From NCBI GenBank assembly GCA_022009935.1, contig CP091731.1:372001-436000 (forward strand): a stretch of 64,000 nt of DNA, in the 5' to 3' direction. Shown in pieces: positions 1-10,661 of this stretch (the stretch's first letter is position 1; each line of letters starts with the position of its first letter). Source of the DNA: Candidatus Melainabacteria bacterium (GTDB lineage Bacteria; Cyanobacteriota; Vampirovibrionia; Gastranaerophilales; Gastranaerophilaceae). The translations under genes and the position numbers were made by a program. The notes beneath the pieces are model-generated. The model made no database searches, had not been told where the DNA came from, and saw nothing but the letters and a program-made list of their open reading frames with translations.

Positions 1-467
1 AATGACAGGTTGGCGTATCGGCTGGGTTTGTGGAAACAAAGAAGCTGTTTCGATGTTCGGCAAATTAAAATCGACAATTGACACAGGTATTTTTAAAGGA
101 ATACAGTATGCGGCTTCTCAAGTTTTGAATTCAAGTGAGGGTGAAGAATATATTCAAAATGCCAATAAAGCATTTAAAGTAAAGCAGCAGATTGCTTTGG
201 ACGGTTTTAAAGAGCTTGGTTGGGATTTTAGCAAAATTAATATTCCAAACACAACTTTTTATTTATGGCTTCCTATACCACCTAAGTACAAAACTTCTTG
301 GGAATTTACTTGTGATGTTTTGAAAAAATCAGGTGTTGTTCTTGTTCCGGGACATGCTTTTGGTGATTTTGGAGAAGGGTTTTTCCGTGTTTCTAATGTT
401 TGCAGTGATGAAAAATTAAAAAGAAGTGTTTAAACGTTTAAAAGAAGACGGATTTTTCTTTGAGTAA
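1..467 (+). CDS. dapL: LL-diaminopimelate aminotransferase-like, C-terminal part (5' end outside window)
   Basis: PLP-dependent class I/II aminotransferase fragment that starts in frame at the window edge with MTGWRIGW, the stretch just after the Schiff-base lysine. It continues with FYLWLPIP and a VLVPGHAFGDFGEGFFRVS segment containing the substrate-binding Arg. In the LL-DAP aminotransferase family this enzyme makes LL-diaminopimelate for lysine and peptidoglycan, the route used by cyanobacteria. The naive frame stops at 433. Removing one A from the A5 run near 420 restores a frame ending at TAA 465-467 with the expected KRLKEDGFFFE tail, so the true end is probably 467. Other class I/II aminotransferases (aspartate or alanine type) are the alternative. 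Confidence 0.7.
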
Positions 468-479
468 AAAAGTTATAAA

Positions 480-508
480 TTAAACCGTGGCAAAAAGTCA
501 CGGTTTAA
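480..508. terminator. Hairpin after dapL
   Basis: A perfect 10-bp stem (480-489 with 499-508, GC core CCGTG/CACGG) with a 9-nt loop lies 13 nt after the reconstructed dapL stop. The 3' side is A-rich rather than T-rich on the plus strand, so it is a hairpin and possible transcription end, not a textbook intrinsic terminator. Confidence 0.5.
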
Positions 509-548
509 AAAATAAAAATAGTTTTATTAATACAGGATATACTCAATT

Positions 549-1134
549 ATGATTACGATTATAGATTATGGCGCCGGAAATGTCAGAAGCATTGAAAATA
601 TGCTTGCTTTTTTTGTTGTGATTATCTTGTAACTTCCGATGAAAAAAAAATAGCATCGGCTTCAGCTTTGATATTCCCGGGACAAGGGCATTTTGAGCAA
701 GCTGTTGAGAATTTAAAACGTAAAATCTTGTTGAGCCGATAAAATCTTTTATCGCATCCGGAAAACCTTTTTTGGGAATTTGTTTAGGCTTTCAAATTTT
801 ATTTGAAAAAAGTGAAGAAGCACCGGAATTTCAAGGTTTATCTATATTAAAGGGTGAAGTTAAAAAATTTAATACAAAAAAGTTCCACAAATTGGATGGA
901 ACAAAATTGAAACAACTAAAAATAATTCGTTTTTGGATAATGATTATTTTTATTTTGTTAATTCGTACTATGTAAAACCTGATGATAAAAGCATTATTTC
1001 TTCTTATAGTGATTATTATGGGAAATTTTGTGCTTCAATTGAGATTGATAACATCTGTGCTTGTCAATTTCACCCTGAAAAAAGTTCTGATGCCGGAATA
1101 AACTTTTTTAAAAAATGGATTGAAAAAAATTTAG
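549..1134 (+). CDS. hisH: Imidazole glycerol phosphate synthase glutamine amidotransferase subunit HisH (frameshifted)
   Basis: Glutaminase subunit of IGP synthase; with HisF it makes IGP and AICAR in histidine biosynthesis. The start MITIIDYGAGNVRSIENM is the classic HisH N-terminus. Next come the P-loop-like FPGQGHFEQA, the nucleophile-elbow region GICLGFQILFE (Cys in GICLG) and the catalytic-dyad FHPEKSSDAG (His and Glu). At least three single-base indels break it, for example an A6 run near 890 where A7 is needed to read KKVPQIGWNKIETT. Length (~195 aa) fits the family. The exact end is uncertain: removing one A gives TAG at 1132-1134, while the raw frame runs to 1208. Confidence 0.85.
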
Positions 1135-1184
1135 GCTATTCCGTCAACTTTTCTGTTTATAGAATTTGTTTTATCTACATCTCT

Positions 1185-1709
1185 CTAGGCTTGTGCAAAG
1201 TTGTATGAATGAATGTTTAAATCAAGTGTTTTTTGAGCTGTTTCACCAGTTAAAACAGGGTCAATTTCTTCAAGATATCCTGATATGTCAGGAACAAGAC
1301 TTTTGGCAAAATTAATAGCTGTATCTTTATATTGTTTTCGAGTTCTTTCTCCAAAGTTGTCATTGAAGTACGAAACAATGAAATTTGAAACATTTTCAAA
1401 GAAACTTTTTGTTTCAACAGTTTCCCCAAGCCCATCGATTGAATTATTTTTAAAATAATCTGCAAAAAAAAATGAAAGTTTGTCGAAAAATGCTTCTGTA
1501 GCTGCTTCAAGCTCCGGTGTGACACTTGCGCCACCTTCTTTTTACAAAATAGTCTGCAACATTTTCAACAAGCTGTTCAAAGAAATCTGATGTAACTTGC
1601 TCTATATTTTTGTTATTTTTGTTGTTATCGTGGTTGCTTTGGTGTGCTCCATACGTAAATATATTCTGACTGTTTTTATATTTGTGTCATTTCTTATTTC
1701 AGAACTCAT
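1185..1709 (-). CDS. Hypothetical protein (frameshifted)
   Basis: Not recognised. Joining frames across two single-base indels (A-run near 1542, and near 1655) gives a protein of about 175 aa. It begins MSSEIRNDTNIKTV, passes through an Asn-rich linker, and then has two related helical segments (DFFEQLVENVADYFV and FFDKLSFFFADYFKNN, then FFENVSNFIVSYFND), suggesting an internal repeat of about 40 residues with aromatic-rich helices. It ends at TAG 1185-1187. It is convergent with hisH. No catalytic motif is visible. Confidence 0.5.
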
Positions 1710-1841
1710 TTTACTATCCCTAAAACTTATTTTTCATTTAATTTTATCGACCTTTTTACACTTTTTCTTTAATTATAAAGAAGTATATTTGTAAAATTGA
1801 AATAAAAATTTACATTTAAACAAAAAACAGAACATTTATCT

Positions 1842-1856
1842 TAAAATATTCCTATG
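1842..1856 (+). promoter_or_regulatory. -10 element placed for a leaderless start
   Basis: TAAAAT at 1842-1847 is followed by 6 nt (ATTCCT) and the ATG at 1854. There is no Shine-Dalgarno sequence. A transcript starting 6-7 nt after the -10 would begin at the start codon. Confidence 0.45.
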
Positions 1857-2444
1857 GAAAAAAATATTGTTGAAAAAATCAATAGTCTAAAAAACACTCC
1901 AGAATCTTTAATTTTGATTAATCCTGTTGAACAAATTGATTTGTTTTTGTATGAAAACTTAATAAATACTTTGTTTTATGATTTATTTGAAATATACTGG
2001 CTTAAATGTCGAGAAAATTATACTCAGGAGTTCATTTTCAACTTTTTAATTGATTTTTTGACCATTCAAAACAAAGGTAAAATTACAAATGGAGTGAATG
2101 TTGTTAAATTATTTATTACTTATTTTAAAAAGTATAAAAACAAAGATATTTTATCGGAATTGTTTGTACAAATTACAAAATATATAAAATATTATGACAT
2201 AATTGTCAATGAAAAAAGCCGCAATGACAAAATAAACAATCTTTTGCACAGGATAAACAAAATGCAAAACAAAGAAGCATACCCATATTTAATGGAAGTG
2301 TTTGAAGATTATGAATATGCAAGAATTAATACAGATATGTTAATTGAAATTCTTAATACCGTAATATTGTTTATAAATCATCAATGTGATGAACAAGAAG
2401 ATTCAATCATCACAAATTTCAATCAATTAAGCAAAAGAAATTAA
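1854..2444 (+). CDS. Hypothetical helical protein, 196 aa
   Basis: Intact reading frame with no recognised domain. Composition is rich in Ile, Asn, Lys and Leu, with predicted amphipathic helices throughout and no signal peptide or membrane segment. Leu/Ile-rich repeats such as ILSELFVQITKYIKYYD and PYLMEVFEDYEYARI resemble alpha-solenoid (HEAT-like) proteins. A similar all-helical protein is encoded at 49381-50601. The gene is convergent with hpt, 57 bp away. The start is supported by a -10 hexamer 6 nt upstream rather than an SD. Confidence 0.65.
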   Translation: MEKNIVEKINSLKNTPESLILINPVEQIDLFLYENLINTLFYDLFEIYWLKCRENYTQEFIFNFLIDFLTIQNKGKITNGVNVVKLFITYFKKYKNKDILSELFVQITKYIKYYDIIVNEKSRNDKINNLLHRINKMQNKEAYPYLMEVFEDYEYARINTDMLIEILNTVILFINHQCDEQEDSIITNFNQLSKRN

Positions 2445-2501
2445 CAAGATGCTGTTTTTAAAAGTCTTGACACCTAAAATAGTGAAAGTTGAAGTTGAAA
2501 G

Positions 2502-3048
2502 CTAGGCTTCAAAGTATCCGATATATGGGATATTTCTTAAGTATTCTTTATAATCAAGTCCATAACCTACAACAAACTTGTCATCTATTTCCAAATCCTA
2601 TAAAATCAGCTTCGATATCATTTTGGCGAGCACATCTTTTGTTCAACAGTGTTGCAAATTTAAGTGTTTTGGGCAATATTTTAAATTTAATAAATCAGTA
2701 ACAAACTTCGCTGTATGACCTGTATCAAGAATATCTTCAACTATAAGTACATTTTTATCTTTTTAAATCTGGCAATGTCAAATCAATGGTATTTATTTTT
2801 CCGCTTGATTGAAAATCATTCCCATAGCTTGAAATGCGGATGAAATGAAGCACTATAGGTAAATTAAGTTTTTTTATTAAGTCACAACAAAACAAAGCCG
2901 AGCCTTTTAAAACACAAATGACATGCAAATCTTCATCTTTGTTTGGGTGTTTGTTTTCTATTTCTTTTGCAAGTTCTTTTATTCTTTTTTGCAATGTATC
3001 TTCGTCAAATAAAACTTTTAAATCTTTTAAATCTCTATCCAATTTCAT
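2502..3048 (-). CDS. hpt: Hypoxanthine phosphoribosyltransferase (frameshifted)
   Basis: Purine salvage enzyme that converts hypoxanthine or guanine plus PRPP to IMP or GMP in the cytosol. Motifs in order: VLKGSALFCCDLIKKL (PRPP-loop region), SSYGNDFQSSG (flexible loop), the PRPP-binding acidic motif LIVEDILDTGHT, and the C-terminal hallmark VGYGLDYKEYLRNIPYIG. Reaching the end at TAG 2502-2504 requires indel corrections near 2764 (a K codon run) and between 2590 and 2690. ATG 3048 has AAAGG about 9 nt upstream, which is better than the longer in-frame start at 3102. It lies directly after tilS, the usual tilS-hpt pairing. Confidence 0.9.
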
Positions 3049-3116
3049 AATATTAAACCTTTTAATAACTACTTTATATATTTTTTTACTGTCTTTTAAC
3101 ACCTTTAACTTATTGC

Positions 3117-4447
3117 TTAAGCCAACATTTTAGCCCACAATATTTCATTGTTTTGTGTTAATAAAATTATTTTATCACGATTATGTTCAAAAATGCCTTT
3201 ATTAATAAAATATTTTTTAAGTTTCATTTTACCGCCAGTCATTCCAAATGGTTGTATAACGTCGCCGTTTTGCCTATATCTTATGCAAAACTGCGACGTT
3301 ACAAAATCAAATGATACAACTTGATAGTCTTCATTTTCTTTTGGAAAATTTTGTGGAAGGAAACTTAGATTTTCAAATGATATTTTATGTCCATCAAATT
3401 CATAAACTTGATTAAGGTCATTTATTGTTATAAACTCTTCATTCTTTTCCTTTTTTTTATAAAGATAAAAGCATTGACTGTTTGAAAACAAAAACAATTC
3501 GGCTGAAATTGACATTATTTTTCCATTTTTAAATTTGAGTTTGCAAAAATAAAAGCACAAATTTCATTAATTTTTTTATAATTCCAGTCAATTTCATTTT
3601 CTTGCAAAATTTGCGAAACAAGCTTTGTTTTTAAAGCAAGATTTAAATTTATAAATTCTTTTGTATTATATTTTTATTGTTTAAAATCAGTTCGTTACTA
3701 TCGAAGGTCAAAATGTCCTTCATTTTTTCATTAAGTGTTTTGTCTAAAAAATCTTCTTGCAAATTTATAATATTAATCAAATTAGAAATAGCATTTTCAT
3801 AGTTTTTGTTTATATGCAAAAAATGTGTTTTCATTTCGTTGCGGATATAGTTGCGAGAAAAAATCTGATTGAGAATTTGTGCAATCATTAACAAAATTTA
3901 TTTTATTTAATTTTAAATAATTTTCAATGTGAATTCTTTTTATATCAAGCATTGGGCGGTAAATTTCAAGGTTATCGTTTTTACGATATGGCAAAATGCA
4001 CTTTAGACCTGCCGGAGAAGTTCCTTTCAATGTACGGTAGAAAAACGTTTCAACATTGTCGTTTTGATTGTGTGCAAGAAAAATGCACATTGTGTTATAT
4101 TTTTCTGAAACAGTTTTAAAAAAGCTGTATCTTGCTTCCCTTGCTTCAAGTTCTGATAGTTTTTTATTTGATTTTAATTTGTATGAGTAAAAATCAATAT
4201 TTAAGTTTTGACACATATCGAAGCAAAATTTCTCATCCTTATCACTTTCAACTCCGCGTTGGTTGTGGTTTAAATGGACTGCAACGAGTTTTAAATCTAA
4301 ATTGTTATTTTTTATAACATTATTTAAAGCAAAAAGTAAAGAAGTAGAATCGGCACCGCCGGAAAAGCCGACAAGTGCAATTTTATGTTTTTTGTCCACT
4401 TGGTATTTTTCTATAAAATTAAATATCGTGTTTTCTATAGTTTGCAT
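3117..4447 (-). CDS. tilS: tRNA(Ile)-lysidine synthase (frameshifted)
   Basis: Modifies the wobble C34 of the AUA-reading tRNA-Ile to lysidine using ATP and lysine, and is essential in most bacteria. The N-terminal PP-loop GFSGGADSTSLLF and LNHNQRG are clear, followed by the EAREARYSFF and LAHNQNDNVETFFYR motifs. The C-terminal domain ends GDVIQPFGMTGGKMKLKKYF then RDKIILL, as in the TilS C-terminal family. Frames break near 3800-3890 and 3560-3660 at A/T runs. Total length (~443 aa) is normal. The start overlaps the end of ldpA by 13 nt and hpt follows 68 nt later, so the three form an operon. Confidence 0.92.
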
Positions 4448-5367
4448 TTGTCTACAAGCCTTTTAGCGTTTTCTATTGCAGTTTGTGTTGAAACATTTTT
4501 AATAATTTTTCTGGCATAACTTCCAACTGTAATTCCTGAGTATTGAATGTTTGAAAGTTTGGCAAGTTCAGATGTCATTTCGTTTGTGCCGCCTGAAATA
4601 AAAATATAAAAATTTTGAAATTTTAAGTATTTTTGAAACAGTTGTGCACAAGAAACAGCGTTTATTGTTGAAAAATAAGTGTTGTCTCCTCCTGACATTG
4701 AAAAACCGTCAGCTTGGATAATAATCGGTTTTGTTTGTCTTCTTTTTTATGAAATATTCTGTAAGTTTTGCTAACTTATATTCAGACAAGTATTCACGAG
4801 AAAAACAAACAGATATAATCCCATCAAAATTGTTATTTAAATTGTCAAACGCTTCTTTTATCATTTTTGTTTTGGCAATAGAAACTATGAAGTTCAATGA
4901 TTTTAACATTATTTTTATTAGCAAGCTTAATAACATCAAAATCAGAAACTGAATACTTATTTTTATAAGATATAGCCTTGCATTTGCATTTTTGGCAACC
5001 TATGCATTTTTTTTCATCAATAACAATATTTTTTTTTTTTTTAAAAATTGCATTTTGAGAACACATTTCAACACATTTTCCACAACCTATACATTTTTTT
5101 TGTCCACATAAGCACAGGAATTGTGTTTGTCATCCTTTAGTCCAAAGCTTAAGCAATAGACAAATTTGTTAATTTTTGTATTTTGTTTCGCAAGTTCACA
5201 AAAACAAGGTCAACAACTTCTTGATTGGGTGGAAGGTCAATTATATCTGTTTGTGTTTTGGAATAAATATTTACAAGATTTTTAATTTGTTCCATATTTA
5301 AATTGCCAAGCCCCAAGACAAGTTTAAACAAATGACCGTTGTTTAGTTTTTCAAGAACATTTTTCAT
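4435..5367 (-). CDS. ldpA: LdpA-like iron-sulfur protein (frameshifted)
   Basis: In cyanobacteria LdpA is an Fe-S protein that links redox or light state to the circadian clock. The reconstructed ~310-aa protein starts with GHLFKLVLGLGNLNMEQIKN and TQTDIIDLPPNQEVVD, as in LdpA N-termini. Two 4Fe-4S ligand sets follow (CIGCGKCVEMCSQNAI and CIGCQKCKCKAI). It ends with the LdpA C-terminal domain: MSGGDNTYFS, FISGGTNEMTS and GITVGSYARKI. One extra A in the A-run near 5090 hides the first cysteine cluster behind a stop. A TATAAT lies 7 nt before ATG 5367 with no SD. It is the first gene of an ldpA-tilS-hpt operon. The family call is from remembered motifs; a clock role here is doubtful. Confidence 0.75.
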
Positions 5368-5374
5368 AAAAAAT

Positions 5375-5380
5375 ATTATA
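5375..5380 (-). promoter_or_regulatory. -10 element of the ldpA-tilS-hpt operon
   Basis: TATAAT on the minus strand, 7 nt before ATG 5367, with no SD between them. No convincing -35 is visible. Confidence 0.5.
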
Positions 5381-5404
5381 ACATGATAATTTTTTCTATT
5401 TTAC

Positions 5405-5433
5405 TTCAAATTTTGTGTCTGTTATATTATAAT
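5405..5433 (+). promoter_or_regulatory. Promoter of typA
   Basis: TTCAAA at 5405-5410, 17-nt spacer, TATAAT at 5428-5433. It leaves a short leader before the typA ATG at 5468 and is divergent from the ldpA promoter. Confidence 0.55.
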
Positions 5434-5467
5434 TATGTAATATAGAAAAAGTGAAGAAAATGGAAAA

Positions 5468-7254
5468 ATGGATAACAAAAATTTAAGAAACATAGCAATA
5501 ATAGCACACGTAGACCATGGAAAAACAACACTTGTAGACTGTATGTTGAAGCAATGTGGTGTTTTTCGAGAAAATGAGGTTGTAGAAGAACGAGTTCTTG
5601 ACAACAACGATATTGAACGAGAAAGAGGAATAACAATCCTTGCAAAGAATGTCTCCGTAAATTATAACGGTTATAAAATAAACATTGTTGACACCCCGGG
5701 GCACGCAGATTTTGGCGGGGAAGTTGAACGTGTGCTTGGAATGGTTGATGGTGCTTTGCTCATTGTTGATGCAGCCGAAGGCCCGATGCCTCAAACAAGG
5801 TTCGTTTTGAAAAAGCATTGGAACTTGGAATCAGAGTCATTGTTGTAGTCAATAAAATTGACAAACCTCAAGCAGAACCTGACAAAACAATAGATAAAGT
5901 TTTTGATTTGTTTACAGAATTAACTGACAATGAATATTTAATAGATTTTCCGATAATATACTCTTCAAGTTTGCAAGGGTATGCTAAAAAGAGCTTGAAG
6001 ATGAAAGCAATGATATAATCCCATTGTTGGACAGTATTATTGAAAACATCAAACCACCAAAGGGTGACAAAGACAAAAATTTGCAATTTCACGTGACAAC
6101 TCTTGACTATAATGAATATGTAGGGCGAATAGCAATAGGTAGAATAGTCAATGGTGTTATCAACTCAAATGAAATGGTATCTTTGATAAAAGCAGACAGC
6201 TCCGTCCAAAGAGGAAAAATAGTTAAACTTTTTGGCTTTAAAGACCTTGGCAGAGTTGAAATTCAAAGTGCACAAGCAGGTGATATTGTTGCTGTTGCAG
6301 GATTTCCGGATATACAAATTGGTGAAACTATTTCATCAATTGATAATCCCCAAGCTTTTACCATTGATAAAAATTGATGAACCAACTTTACAAATGAATT
6401 TTCAAGTAAACAATTCACCTTTTGCAGGTCAAGAAGGAAAATTTGTGACAAGCCGTCAAATTAAAAAAAGACTTTACCAAGAGCTTGAAAAGAATGTAAG
6501 TTTACGCGTTGAAGACACAGATAACACTGATGTTTTTCGTGTGAGCGGTCGGGGTGAACTTCATTTGGGAATTTTGATTGAGACAATGCGTCGTGAAGGT
6601 TATGAATTTCAAGTTTCAAAACCACAAGTTATTTTAAAAACAGTGGATGACAAAACTTATGAGCCGTTTGAAAATTTGTTTATTGATGTTCCGGAAGAAT
6701 ATGCCGGCTCCACAATCGAGAAACTTTCTAACAGGAAAGGAGAACTGCAACAAATGCAAGTGGTCGGCTCAAGAACAAACATGCGGTTTGTTATCCCTTC
6801 AAGAGGCTTGATTGGTTTTCGTTCTGATTTTATCCGCTTGACTCGTGGTGAAGGAATAATGAACCATACATTTTATGAATATCGACCATATTGCGGCGAC
6901 ATTGAAAAACAACGCAACGGTTCAATAATTGCACACGAAAACGGTGAAGCAATACCTTATGCTTTAAATCAGTTTGAAGACCGCGGAGTTTTCTTTGTTG
7001 TTCCTAAAACAAAAGTTTATCGTGGTATGATTATAGGCGAAGCCAATAGACCACAAGATGTTGTTGTGAATATTTGCAAAACTAAAAAATTGACTAATAT
7101 GCGAAGTGCAACAGCCGATGTGATGGTAACTCTCCAAGCTCCAAGGTTAATGTCTTTGGAAGATTGTCTGGAATATATTTCAGACGATGAACTTGTTGAA
7201 GTTACACCTCAAAATGTTCGTATAAGAAAATTTGACTTGAATAAAATAAGATAG
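5468..7254 (+). CDS. typA: Ribosome-associated translational GTPase TypA/BipA (frameshifted)
   Basis: Ribosome-binding GTPase of the EF-G family involved in assembly and stress adaptation. G1 AHVDHGKTTLVD, G3 DTPGHADFGGEVERV and G4 NKIDKP are present, followed by the beta-barrel and the TypA-specific C-terminal domain (SRGLIGFRSDF, RGEGIMNHTF). Length (~595 aa) is normal. Three indels are identifiable: A5 for A6 near 5810 (FVLKKALELGIRV), A5 for A6 near 5995 (GYAKKELED), and an extra T near 6355 (QALPLIKIDEPT). The start at 5468 is preferred because it gives the standard MDNKNLRNIAIIAHVDHG start. Confidence 0.95.
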
Positions 7255-7275
7255 TAAAAAGATAGGACTAAGTAT

Positions 7276-9930
7276 ATGGAAGCTAAAGCAATAGAACAAA
7301 TGCCAACGCAGTATGATGCATTGAATATTGAAAAAGAAATTTATGAATTTTGGGAGAAAAATTGCTTATTTAAAGCTGATGAAAAATCAGACAAACCGCC
7401 ATATACCATAGTCATTCCGCCTCCAAATGTGACAGGTGTTTTGCATATGGGGCATGTCTCTTGACGGAACTTTGCAAGATATTTTAACTCGATATCACAG
7501 AATGGCAGGTTATGAAGCTTTATGGATTCCGGGAACTGACCATGCCGGCATTGCTACACAAAAATGTCGTTGAAAAAAACTTATAGAAGAAGAAAATAAA
7601 ACACGTTTTGATTTGGGACGTGAAAAATTCTTGGAATTAACTTGGAAATGGGCAAATGAACATAAAGGAGCAATACTTAATCAGTTTAAACGTTTGGGTG
7701 CTTCTTTTGACAGAAGCCGCGAACGTTTTACCCTTGATAAAGGTTGTAACGATGCAGTTAAAGAAGTGTTCGTTCGTTTGTATGAAAAAGGTTTAATTTA
7801 TAAAGGTGCTTATATTGTTAATTGGTGTCCGCGTTGTTGCAGTGCCATTTCAGACATAGAAACAGAATATGAAACAGAAATGGGCTCTTTGTGGGAAATA
7901 TCATATCCTTTGAAAAATGAAGCCGGAGCTATTATCGTTGCAACAACAAGACCAGAAACTATGTTTGGAGATGTTGCCATTGCAGTTAATCCAAATGATT
8001 ATAAATATAAAGATTTAGTAGGCAAAAAAGTTGTTATGCCTTTGACAGGTCGAGAAATACCTATTATTGCAGATGATTATGTTGATAAATCTTTTGGAAC
8101 CGGTGCTGTTAAAATTACTCCGGCCTCATGACCCCAATGACTATGAAGTTGGCAAAAGGCACAACTTGAAACCTATTTGGGTTATTGATGAAAATGGTAA
8201 AATGAAAGCCAATGGTTATGTGCCACAAGAACTACACGGGCTTGACAGATATGAAGCCAGAAAGAAAACCATTGAAATGCTAAAAGTTCAAGAAGCTTTG
8301 TTGAGAATATTGCCCCATGAACACAATGTTGGCAAATGTCAAAGATGCAATACTACCATTGAACCACTATTATCCGAACAATGGTTTGTCAAAATGGAAC
8401 CGCTTGCAAAACGAGCAATTGAAGCAATTGACAAAGGTGAAATTAAGTTTATCCCTGATAGGTGGGAAAAAAATTATTTAAGTTGGATGGAAAATATTCG
8501 TGATTGGTGCATTTCTCGTCAATTGTGGTGGGGACACCAAATTCCTGCGTATTACCACAAAGAAACCGGAGAAATGGTTGTTGCAAAAGAAAATCCAAAT
8601 CCTGAACTTTATAAACAGGATGAAGATGTTCTGGATACTTGGTTTTCATCAGGGCTTTGGCCTTTCTCAACTCTAAATTGGCCAAATACAGACAATGCTG
8701 ATTTTAAGAAATTTTACCCCACAACAACTCTTGTGACAGGCTTTGATATCATTTTCTTCTGGGTCGCAAGAATGATAACAATGGGCTATGAATTTACCGG
8801 TAAGGCTCCATTTTCAACTGTTTATATCCATGGACTTATTCGCGATGAATTTGGACAAAAAATGTCAAAATCCAAAGGTAACACTATTGACCCTGTTCAG
8901 ATTATTGATAAGTATGGATCTGATGCACTAAGATTTACATTAACATCTTTAAATACGTATGGTGGACAGGATATTAAGATTAATGATGAACGTTTTGAAT
9001 ACGGACGGAATTTTGCAAATAAAATATGGAATGCTTCGCGATTTACTTTGATGAATATTTCAGACGTTGATTCTGAAGCTATTGATAGCAGTAAATTAAC
9101 AATTGCAGACAAATGGATTTTAAATAAATTAAATGAAACAGCAAAAGTAGTTAATGACAACATAAAAACTTATCGATTTGGAGAAACGGCTCACGTTTTA
9201 TATGAATTTTTCTGGAACAATTTGTGCGATTGGTATTTGGAAATATCAAAAGTTCAACTAAACGATGAAAAAATAAGTATGAATACAAAACGTGTTTTAA
9301 AATATGTTTTGGATAATACGCTTAGACTTTGCACCCCATCATGCCACATATAACAGAGAAAATATGGCAACTTATTCCAAACGTTAAAGATAACGAAAAT
9401 GATGCCTTAATTCGTGCAGATTTTCCTGTTTACAGTGATAAATTTAATTATCCAAAAGAAAGCAAAGAAATGGAAGTCGTTTTTGAAACAATCAAATCTT
9501 TTGCGAAATTTAAGACAATCTTTCAATATAAATGTCGGTGTTTCTATTGATATAATTGTTGATGCGACGAAAAATGAACTTGATATTTTTAAATCTATTG
9601 AAGCGTATATCAAACGACTTGCAAAAGTCAATGAAATTTCATACGATTTAGAAAAAGCAAAAAATAAAAAGTGTGCAAATTGTGTTGTTGCAAACTCAAA
9701 AAATTATTGTACCATTAGATAATTTGATTAATTTTGAGGATGAAGTAGCAAGACAAAACAAAAAACTTTTAAAATTAACAAATGAAAAGAAATCACTTGA
9801 GGCAAGATTAAACAACGAAAAGTTTATGCAAAATGCAAATCCTGCATTAATTGAACAAACAAGAGCAAGGATAAATGAAATTTCATCTCAAGAAGCTGTT
9901 ATAAAAGATTTGATTGAAAATTTAAAATAA
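7276..9930 (+). CDS. valS: Valyl-tRNA synthetase (frameshifted)
   Basis: Class Ia synthetase charging tRNA-Val. PPPNVTGVLHMGH carries the HIGH motif. Other landmarks are TRPETMFGDVAIAVNP (editing domain), WCISRQLWWGHQIPAYY, and KMSKSKGNTIDP (KMSKS loop). The anticodon-binding domain and the C-terminal coiled coil ending EAVIKDLIENLK follow. At least five indels break the frame, near 7455, 7565, 8127, 9335 and 9530-9700. Total length of about 884 aa matches the family. It starts 21 nt after typA, probably in one transcript. Confidence 0.95.
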
Positions 9931-9936
9931 TCTTTA

Positions 9937-10022
9937 TATGACGGGCTGCGCGTGTTCAACACATTGACTTTATCAACCAATGCGGTTTTATTCAAATTGT
10001 TGAACACGCGCAGCCCGTCATA
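9937..10022. repeat. Long perfect inverted repeat after valS
   Basis: Arms 9937-9961 and 9998-10022 are perfectly complementary (25 bp, GC-rich core) around a 36-nt loop. The right arm with its flank recurs at 46031-46060, so this is a copy of a dispersed repeat rather than only a terminator. It could still end valS transcription, but no clear T-run follows on either strand. Confidence 0.8.
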
Positions 10023-10052
10023 AAAAAACATACACAAATAAAAAATAAAAGA

Positions 10053-10058
10053 TATAAT
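10053..10058 (+). promoter_or_regulatory. -10 element of the exonuclease gene
   Basis: TATAAT followed by 6 nt (TATATT) and then ATG 10065, with no SD; leaderless spacing. Confidence 0.55.
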
Positions 10059-10064
10059 TATATT

Positions 10065-10661
10065 ATGAACCATGCAGTTACAAATTATATACTTGTAGAT
10101 ATTGAAACAACAGGCTTGAGTTTTTATAAAGACGAAATTGTTGAATTGTCTGCTGTTAAAGTTATTGACAATAAAGTTGACTCAACTTTTTCTTATCTTG
10201 TCAAACCACTTAATAAAATCCCTTATTTTGTGACAAAAGTTCATGGGATTACAAATGCAATGGTAAAAGACAAAAAGTCAATTGAACAGCTTTTGCCGAT
10301 TTTTTTAGACTTTATAGAAGATAATATATTAATAGCTCACAATGCAAATTTTGATTTGTCATTTCTTCAACGTGATATTTTAATAAATCTTAATAAAAAA
10401 TTCACACCAAAATATGTAGATACGGTACCTTTGGCTAGAAAATGTCTAAACTTGCCTCGTTACAACTTAAAAACTATTGCAGAATATTATAATATCGATA
10501 CCTGCGGTAATCATAGAGGACTAAAAGACTGTATGATTTTATATGAATGTTTTGAAAAATTAAATAAATACAATAAAACTCAAATATATGAATTTGAATT
10601 TAAAACAAACAAAGAAAATATAGACTCTTCTTTGTTAAAAGTCCAAACTAAACTTTTTTAA
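10065..10661 (+). CDS. DnaQ/PolC-type 3'-5' exonuclease
   Basis: Stand-alone DEDDh exonuclease of 198 aa, intact. Exo I is YILVDIETTGLSFYKDEIVEL (Asp and Glu ligands). Exo II is ILIAHNANFDLSFLQRD. Exo III is NHRGLKDCMILYECF (His then Asp). The fold matches DNA polymerase III epsilon or the PolC exonuclease domain. With no BRCT or GIY-YIG partner it could act in proofreading, repair or RNA trimming. Its 3' end overlaps the end of the convergent rRNA methylase gene by 14 bp. Confidence 0.85.
   Translation: MNHAVTNYILVDIETTGLSFYKDEIVELSAVKVIDNKVDSTFSYLVKPLNKIPYFVTKVHGITNAMVKDKKSIEQLLPIFLDFIEDNILIAHNANFDLSFLQRDILINLNKKFTPKYVDTVPLARKCLNLPRYNLKTIAEYYNIDTCGNHRGLKDCMILYECFEKLNKYNKTQIYEFEFKTNKENIDSSLLKVQTKLF

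Noticed and set aside
1250..1534. Minus-strand frame starting at 1534
   Set aside because: Wrong frame: the adjacent minus-strand frame gives a coherent protein continuing upstream after one base is restored.
3797..4466. Plus-strand open frames opposite tilS
   Set aside because: Antisense shadows of a gene with strong family motifs on the minus strand.
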